Shown here one piece after another: positions 58,408 to 64,000 of a stretch of 64,000 nucleotides of DNA (position 1 is its first letter; each line of letters starts with the position of its first letter). A program made the position numbers and the translations under genes. The stretch spans positions 310,001-374,000 of the forward strand of contig JASANH010000183.1 of assembly GCA_030248295.1 (NCBI GenBank), written 5' to 3'. This DNA comes from Mesodorylaimus sp. YZB2_4. Its lineage: Eukaryota; Nematoda; Enoplea; Dorylaimida; Dorylaimidae. Under the pieces are notes generated by a model. It ran no database searches. It saw only the letters and a program-made list of their open reading frames with translations, and was not told the DNA's origin.

Positions 58408-61400
58408 ATGATGGACTACACGCTGCCTGGCGTATTAATCGATGACCTTCAGTCAAATTCCAGCCACCCATCGCGCTCTTGGATTCATCCCCGATCTAAA
58501 CGCTCAACTGCTACGAAATCTGGCCCCCGAAAAATCAATCATTTCAGTCGAATTACACCTGCGTCGATCAGAAGAAAGACACTGACGGATACCAAAGTGA
58601 CAATGGAAACCATGGTGGAACTGTACGAGGATGCTCCTGTGGATGCGGCTGTTAAACCGATTACTGATAGATCAACAGGTGATAAGTCAAACAGAGACGA
58701 CCACACCTTCGAAGACAACGATGAGGTGAAGAACTTTGATCAGCATAACGATGAGACCGGCCAACAAGGTCACGGGGCTGATTCAGAAAACACTAGACTG
58801 AAACCGAATACTTACGCTTCAACCGAACATACGAGCTCTTATAATTCCTCTAAAAACATGCATACTAGTACTAGTCACCCACGCTATAAGGTTGGAAGCC
58901 CAGAATGTTCCTATCAGCTTAATGAACAAGTCAAAGATCACTATCACTCTTATCAGCCAGTCACATGCGAGCCCGTAATTATTATTGCCAACATTGCCTC
59001 TAAGAATATTTTCAACGCTCTTATCAGTCCAACATGCACACAGGATGCAGTTCTTGCCATTCCGTCTCTTACCTCTGATCAGTCACCAACTGATGACTCG
59101 GTCCTGGTCGACCAAGAAGGCGATGAGGGTGATTCAAAGCAAAAAGCCGAATTGACGAAAACACAGAAAGCCATCCTGCATTTCTTCGAGAACGTGTCCA
59201 TAGCTGGTTTACCAGATACCTACAGGGCAGTGTTCCCACCCGAGCGCATCATGTGGTACTGCGCTTATGCAGTGGCCCTCGTGGCTATGATTTACTCATC
59301 GCTGCACATCGCCAATCAGTTCTGTCGACAAACGGCCGTCTATAACGACCTAGAAATCTTGACCGAGCCATACCCCTTCCCCAACATCAGCATCTGCGCA
59401 CCCGAAGCCATCAGCAAAGAACAAGCATTGGCGCACGTGGTCATACCAGACAAAATCAAAGCATTCATCAGAAACCATTCATTAAATGAGCACGAGATAG
59501 TGGATATGGTCTTAGAGTACTCCACTGTCAATAGTGTCAAGCCCAAAATTAAGAGCCGTGCCGTGCTGTACTCTATGGATAAGATATTGACTGCGACTTT
59601 CCAAGCCATCAAAGGGGGATATCCAAGGTTCATGACATCTTTGTACCCGCCCTGCGAATCGAGCTTGTCCAAATGTGGATTCGACGGAAGACCATTCGAT
59701 TGCTGTAATTCCAGTCACTTCGTACCATTCGATAACGGCATATGTTATCACATGGTGGTAAGTGCACCGGTACACAACCTGTTAGAAGGATGCGGCGGCG
59801 AACTTTTGAGAACAGCTTCCTGTTCTCAAAACTCTGTAGTAAAACTGGGTCCCTATTACTGGAGGGAGTGATGGTAGAGCTCGGGTCGTGGCAGCGGTTA
59901 GCGTCTGCCTCACAGGCTGGGTGCTCACTTACAATGGAGGGCTCGACTCCCGCTTGGGTAAAAAATGATTGTCAAATATGTGTTCCTTAGCCCTCGAGTG
60001 CGTTGTATGGTGCTTGGCTACGGACAAAGTATGACATGACATGAGAGCTTGCACCACGTCAAAACCACATGGCAGCCAACTTCGTCTCCCAACCTACCAG
60101 GGCTGTAATATCATCCTGACGGGTGACGCTCCTGGTTGCCGGCTCCTTGCAGAGAATCGACTGCCAAAGCTTCTACAGCATATCAGCTCAGCAGCTGTGA
60201 CCCCTTTCTTCGATGTCAATAGCCATGGCTGTGCATAACCTACTGTATCTGCGACTGCACTGCACCTAATGTGATTATAGCACTACTTATCATTGCTATG
60301 ATCAGTGCGTACCTCTGACCCACTCCCCCAGATTTATGATTGTCGCATTAGCTCCTAATTTCTACCAGTCGCCGTGAACCTGTGACCCTACGGCATAAGC
60401 AAGCCCATCGACCCGTACTGTATAAAGGTACAAGCCCACCCCCCCCTCCCCGGGTCAAATGCCTTACTCCTAGTATTATTTTATTCAGACGGACCGCTTT
60501 CACAATCATCTTGGATCTGCCCCAACTTTAGGACAACCATATACTCTGCTGATGTACAGCACTGCAGGTTAAGTGCGACTTTGAACGTCCTAATTTAGGA
60601 CATGTCAGTTTTCCTGGGGGTCCTTTCGGACTTGTTCCAACACAAAGAAGCTTCTGAATCAGCTACAGTGTTATATCCGCATTCCGTTCTGACGCTCCTC
60701 AATTCGTGGTGACACAACCAAACATGGCTCATCTGTGACTCGCTGGTCATGACCGGTCATCTGTTAGGAATCACTACCTCAGCCATTGCCTGTTGGTGTC
60801 AGGTTTATCAGGTGCATTTGTATTCTAGGTCCCTCCTTCAATGGCACCCCTCGGCATGAGCGACCATGTTGACTCGAAGGGGCTCACAGTCAACATCAGC
60901 ATAGATCGCGGCAAAACCACATTCATCGAAGAGGTGGCCAGCGATGGATTCCGTATTCACATAGGCCCAATGATCTCGGTGATGTCCACACCTGTCGCCA
61001 TCCCGTCTGGCATGGATGCTATTATCGCATTAGCACCTGCCAGAAAGATGATGGAGAAAACTGGGTGTCGACCGAACGATCATATGCCCCAGCTCTACTA
61101 TTTCGATCACTACGACGCATATGGCACAAACTGCTTCGCCAATTACATCATCGAAATATTCTCTTCTGTCCTCGGATGCGCCATACCTTACTTGACTCTG
61201 CAAACGCGTAACATGACGCCGTGTGGAGCGTCAGCCATGTACATGTTCGCCATGTTCTTGGAAATCGACAACGTACGAATGACTGGCAACAACGCCCAGA
61301 GCAAAGTAGTAAGTACGGGTTGGCCCTACAGTGTACCCGTATGCTGAACATCAACCAGGATGGAAGGCATGTGATAAAATAAGGCGGAAAGGAATGTGGT

Positions 61401-62923
61401 AAGGGAAGATCGCTCGGACGAGAGGGTGCGAGAAGACTAACGATAAGCAAGGTTAATCGTCCAGCGGCCGCGGTTCGATGTTCGTCTGCTCGTACTTCTT
61501 GGTAGCGAGCGGCTGGGCTCGTCCGAGTTCAAATCCCAGTGGCGGAGGTTGGTTTGCAAACCCTTGCCGACCTTGCACGCCAGGCCGTGGGTTACCTACC
61601 CAGTAGTCAAACTTGTAGACAGTCTCGGCTGTCTAACACCGACAGGGTTCAGAGACTACCATCGTCTGAGGACGCCAGTGTCGTGTCTCGGGTGCCCTCG
61701 TGTGGAGATGCTTCAGTGAAGCACGGAGGGAATCTGCTGTCTGTGCTGCCTCCCCGTCCCCCCCCCCCCCCCCCCCCCGTCGGCAGTACCTTTCTTAGAA
61801 GGTTTGACAGCTGGCCGGCTATGGCAAGATGGGTTTGAGCCCCCAAAAAGGTCAAGTTTTTCAGGGACAGAGAAAGATATGGGATTCGAAAATCGACAGT
61901 AAGCTGCATTAGGCTCCTTGCTGTACAGCACCCGTCTAAATGCAAAGCTAAGATTTAGAATTTGCTCTATTAAATAGGGTCAGAAAACATCAGAAACACA
62001 TAACCGGCACTTTTGTCACTGATAACAATAAAAATGCTGTAGAAGGGCAAAATTTGCAGCCCTTGCGCCTGGTTGACCATGGCGAGTTCCCCCTGGCTGA
62101 AAGACGTCGGCCACACTTTCTCCCTTGCGCCTCGTCCTTACAAAATTATCAAAAAATATCGAAAGATGGGTGCGTACTCAAAAAGGATGTCATGTTATAA
62201 TGTTCAGCAGGCACGTCTTTTTACCAAACATTTTACCCCAAGGGATATTAGCGAGGGGCGTGTATCACTGCCCGACCTGGTGTATACTGTACAAGTGAGG
62301 ATCTCTGGTATGCTTTTTAGAGATCCCGTCATAATCTCAACGGAAAGGAGGATAAACGGAGGTTTATGGAACAAAAGGTGCACGCCCTGAATTTGGGAAT
62401 TTGCGCGTCCTTGAAGGCTTAATGTGTTTGAACCTTCGATTTTCTCCAGCCAGGTGTTGGCCCCTCCTTGGAACAATTTCTCCAGACTGAGTATTTGGCA
62501 AAGCTCACCCATTTTACATTTCAGTATGCCTCGAGCAGCAACGCGCGCAAATTCTGTCGACCACTGTGCACACGTTGGGAATACCCCGTCATTTCGGCCA
62601 GTTATGGTCAAGTGCAATTCGCCACCCAAAGTGTTCAGGCACCCGCTATAAAATCAGTCGCATGGAGCCGAGTTAAAATCTTTTTCGCCTCTCCATCGTA
62701 TCGAGTGCACAGAGAAGAACCCTTGACGCAGGTTTATGTGCTAGTATGCAATATTGGGATCACACTGGGCGGTTATGCGGGCATTTCCATGATCACATTT
62801 GCTGAGATCACAGCTTACGGATGCTTGATCATCGGAGTGCTACCTGCCGTCAGTAAGTTCAGGAGAATTATGCGAGAGAAGCTTACCAACTGGCGTAGAA
62901 CTGACAACGACGACGGGCAGTGA
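58408..62923 (+). CDS. DEG/ENaC-family cation channel subunit
   Basis: A plasma-membrane, amiloride-sensitive-type channel of the degenerin/ENaC superfamily, 767 residues in three phase-0 exons: 58408-59757, 60829-61308 and 62450-62923. Donors are GTAAGT at both introns. Residues 1-281 form an unusually long polar cytoplasmic domain. TM1 is about 282-303 (MWYCAYAVALVAMIYSSLHI). The pre-TM1 HG gating motif is replaced by AG (VSIAGLPDTYR). The post-TM1 FPNISICAP is typical. The ectodomain has many cysteines and GLTVNISIDRG. TM2 contains the GxS selectivity motif (GGYAGISMITFAEITAYG). The C-terminus is short and basic. Which agonist or force opens it cannot be told. Intron 1 contains a SINE and intron 2 a long C tract. 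It is intact, unlike the relative at 13224-15285. Confidence 0.93.
59878..60050 (+). mobile_element. tRNA-derived SINE, copy B, in DEG/ENaC intron 1
   Basis: The same family as copy A with a better-kept head: GTGGCAGCGGTTAGCGTCTG and B box GGCTCGACTCCCG, then a tail TGTTCCTTAGCCCTCGAGTG...AAAGTATGACATGACATG. It inserted in sense orientation to the channel gene. Confidence 0.78.
61460..61790 (+). repeat. tRNA-like/SINE-like stretch and C tract in intron 2
   Basis: A B-box-like GAGTTCAAATCCCAG occurs at about 61526, followed by sequence unlike copies A and B, so it may be a second SINE family. A run of about 18 C ends it (61759-61778). Only one copy is in the window, so the assignment is tentative. 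Confidence 0.35.
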
Positions 62924-64000
62924 CGGGCTGAGATTGTACTCACAATCAGTGCACTATATGTGATGTATGACATATACTCGATAATGGTTTGTGGCATTTA
63001 TGTGACACTTGGCGTCATTTTTGTGTGCTCGTTGGGTGGACATTGATCGATATGACTATACTTATCACAATATCTCAGCGGGTGAGAATACGTGTTCTCT
63101 CTGTTTTCTGATTAATAATTCCTTTCTGCCCAAAATTTTGTATTATTACAGAATGATTTTGTCTGCGCAGGAATTATATATATTCTGTTTGGTTCAATAA
63201 AAATTTAAGAGTTAATCCGATGATCTAAGAATACAGGCACACAGCAAAGTAGCATAGCTTAGGACAGAGGAATCATATATTCGAGATGTCCAACCTTGCT
63301 ATGCAGCGGAATGCCCATCATCAGATAATAAACCATAAATTGTCGAATAAGACACTGGGGTTTTTTCATTCAAACCCTGTCCTGGAGAGCTTATTAGAGG
63401 AAATATTTGAAAGGGCTCTTATCGCCACGAGGACCCTTTATTGATACACACCCAATAAAACACTGGGTTGTTTTTAGTTCTCTGCACTTTGACCTATATT
63501 CCTATTCCCATAATATCCTTTAATAATTTCACTGTACCCACATTTTACCCCTAACATTCGCCACAGGGCAAATTACATCGAAAACAGGGCCGCATTTCAT
63601 ACCTCACATAAATACTTATTTCTTCACTCTAGGTATAGGGACTTATTTGAGGGATATACAAATATCAAGCAGCAAAAAAGGTAAAGTATGCTGAATGAGA
63701 CTCATGTGCACATGCGAATTCATGTGCGACTGAAATTCAATACATGAGTTCGCATGTGCGCGGGTAAAGTTATAAGTCGTATATAACTCTGTGCATACGC
63801 TTGACTGATCGTGAGCGGAGCAAAATAAAACTGCAGCGGGCCTTTGGTTCTGTGCCTAATGCCCTTTCTGGTCTGAAACCTGGGTACACGCATACATTAT
63901 ACGACCCAACCCGAGGGGATAGGTTACTTGATGCACCTGGTTTTGTATTCAGTTCATATAGTACTGTACGTAGTCTGTTATTAAGTGACCTCGCCCAGAG
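62924..64000. other. 3' flank, no gene recognised
   Basis: AATAAA at 63198-63203 could be the polyadenylation signal of the DEG/ENaC gene, 275 bases past the stop. Beyond that I see no gene. Confidence 0.45.

Overview
The window is nuclear DNA from a nematode. The evidence is a 297-residue cuticle collagen with the nematode N-terminal organisation, single-copy RFamide (FLP-type) neuropeptide precursors, AGO-clade Argonautes built from 19 short exons, introns often of 45-120 bases with GTAAGT...TTTCAG borders, DEG/ENaC and bestrophin channels, and a short run of the nematode telomere hexamer TTAGGC. I cannot name the species. Many predicted genes are intron-rich, so exon joins below were worked out by hand from splice signals, phase and family alignment recalled from memory; no search was run.

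Layout. 1-8 kb: a dead mariner transposon (1733-3011), an unrecognised cysteine-rich multi-exon gene (3593-5523, +) and a decayed ionotropic glutamate/IR-like receptor (5965-7213, +). 8-19 kb: five minus-strand paralogues of one small secreted family. Each has a signal peptide followed at once by an SFRNPIRR-like box; three end in a single RFamide (REPLRFG, KERLRFG, QAIRFG) and two have lost it. A minus-strand DEG/ENaC channel (13.2-15.3 kb) with apparent frame breaks lies among them. 19.6-40.3 kb: two tandem, same-strand Argonaute genes (990 and 1001 codons in my models) with identical exon layout and all four slicer residues. Copy 1 carries a 1.6 kb hAT-like insertion and a further 0.8 kb intron expansion; copy 2 carries a near-perfect 25-bp hairpin in intron 1. 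The spacer between them holds a mariner fragment, a foldback element and a dispersed repeat that also sits in an intron of copy 2.

40-64 kb: a tRNA-Gly(GCC), a sixth family neuropeptide on the plus strand (REPIRFG, FLP-2-like), a bestrophin (minus, 8 exons) with a 113-residue insertion and an altered calcium-clasp motif, the collagen with a lysine-alanine tail, and an apparently intact three-exon DEG/ENaC channel (plus) flanked and invaded by a tRNA-derived SINE.

There is no operon-like functional unit. The most notable feature is the locally expanded neuropeptide family, in which the N-terminal SFRNPIRR box is conserved even where the RFamide is gone, followed by the mosaic Argonaute tandem duplication. 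Several genes in the first 16 kb show single-base frame breaks; these may be pseudogenes or assembly indels, which cannot be told apart here.
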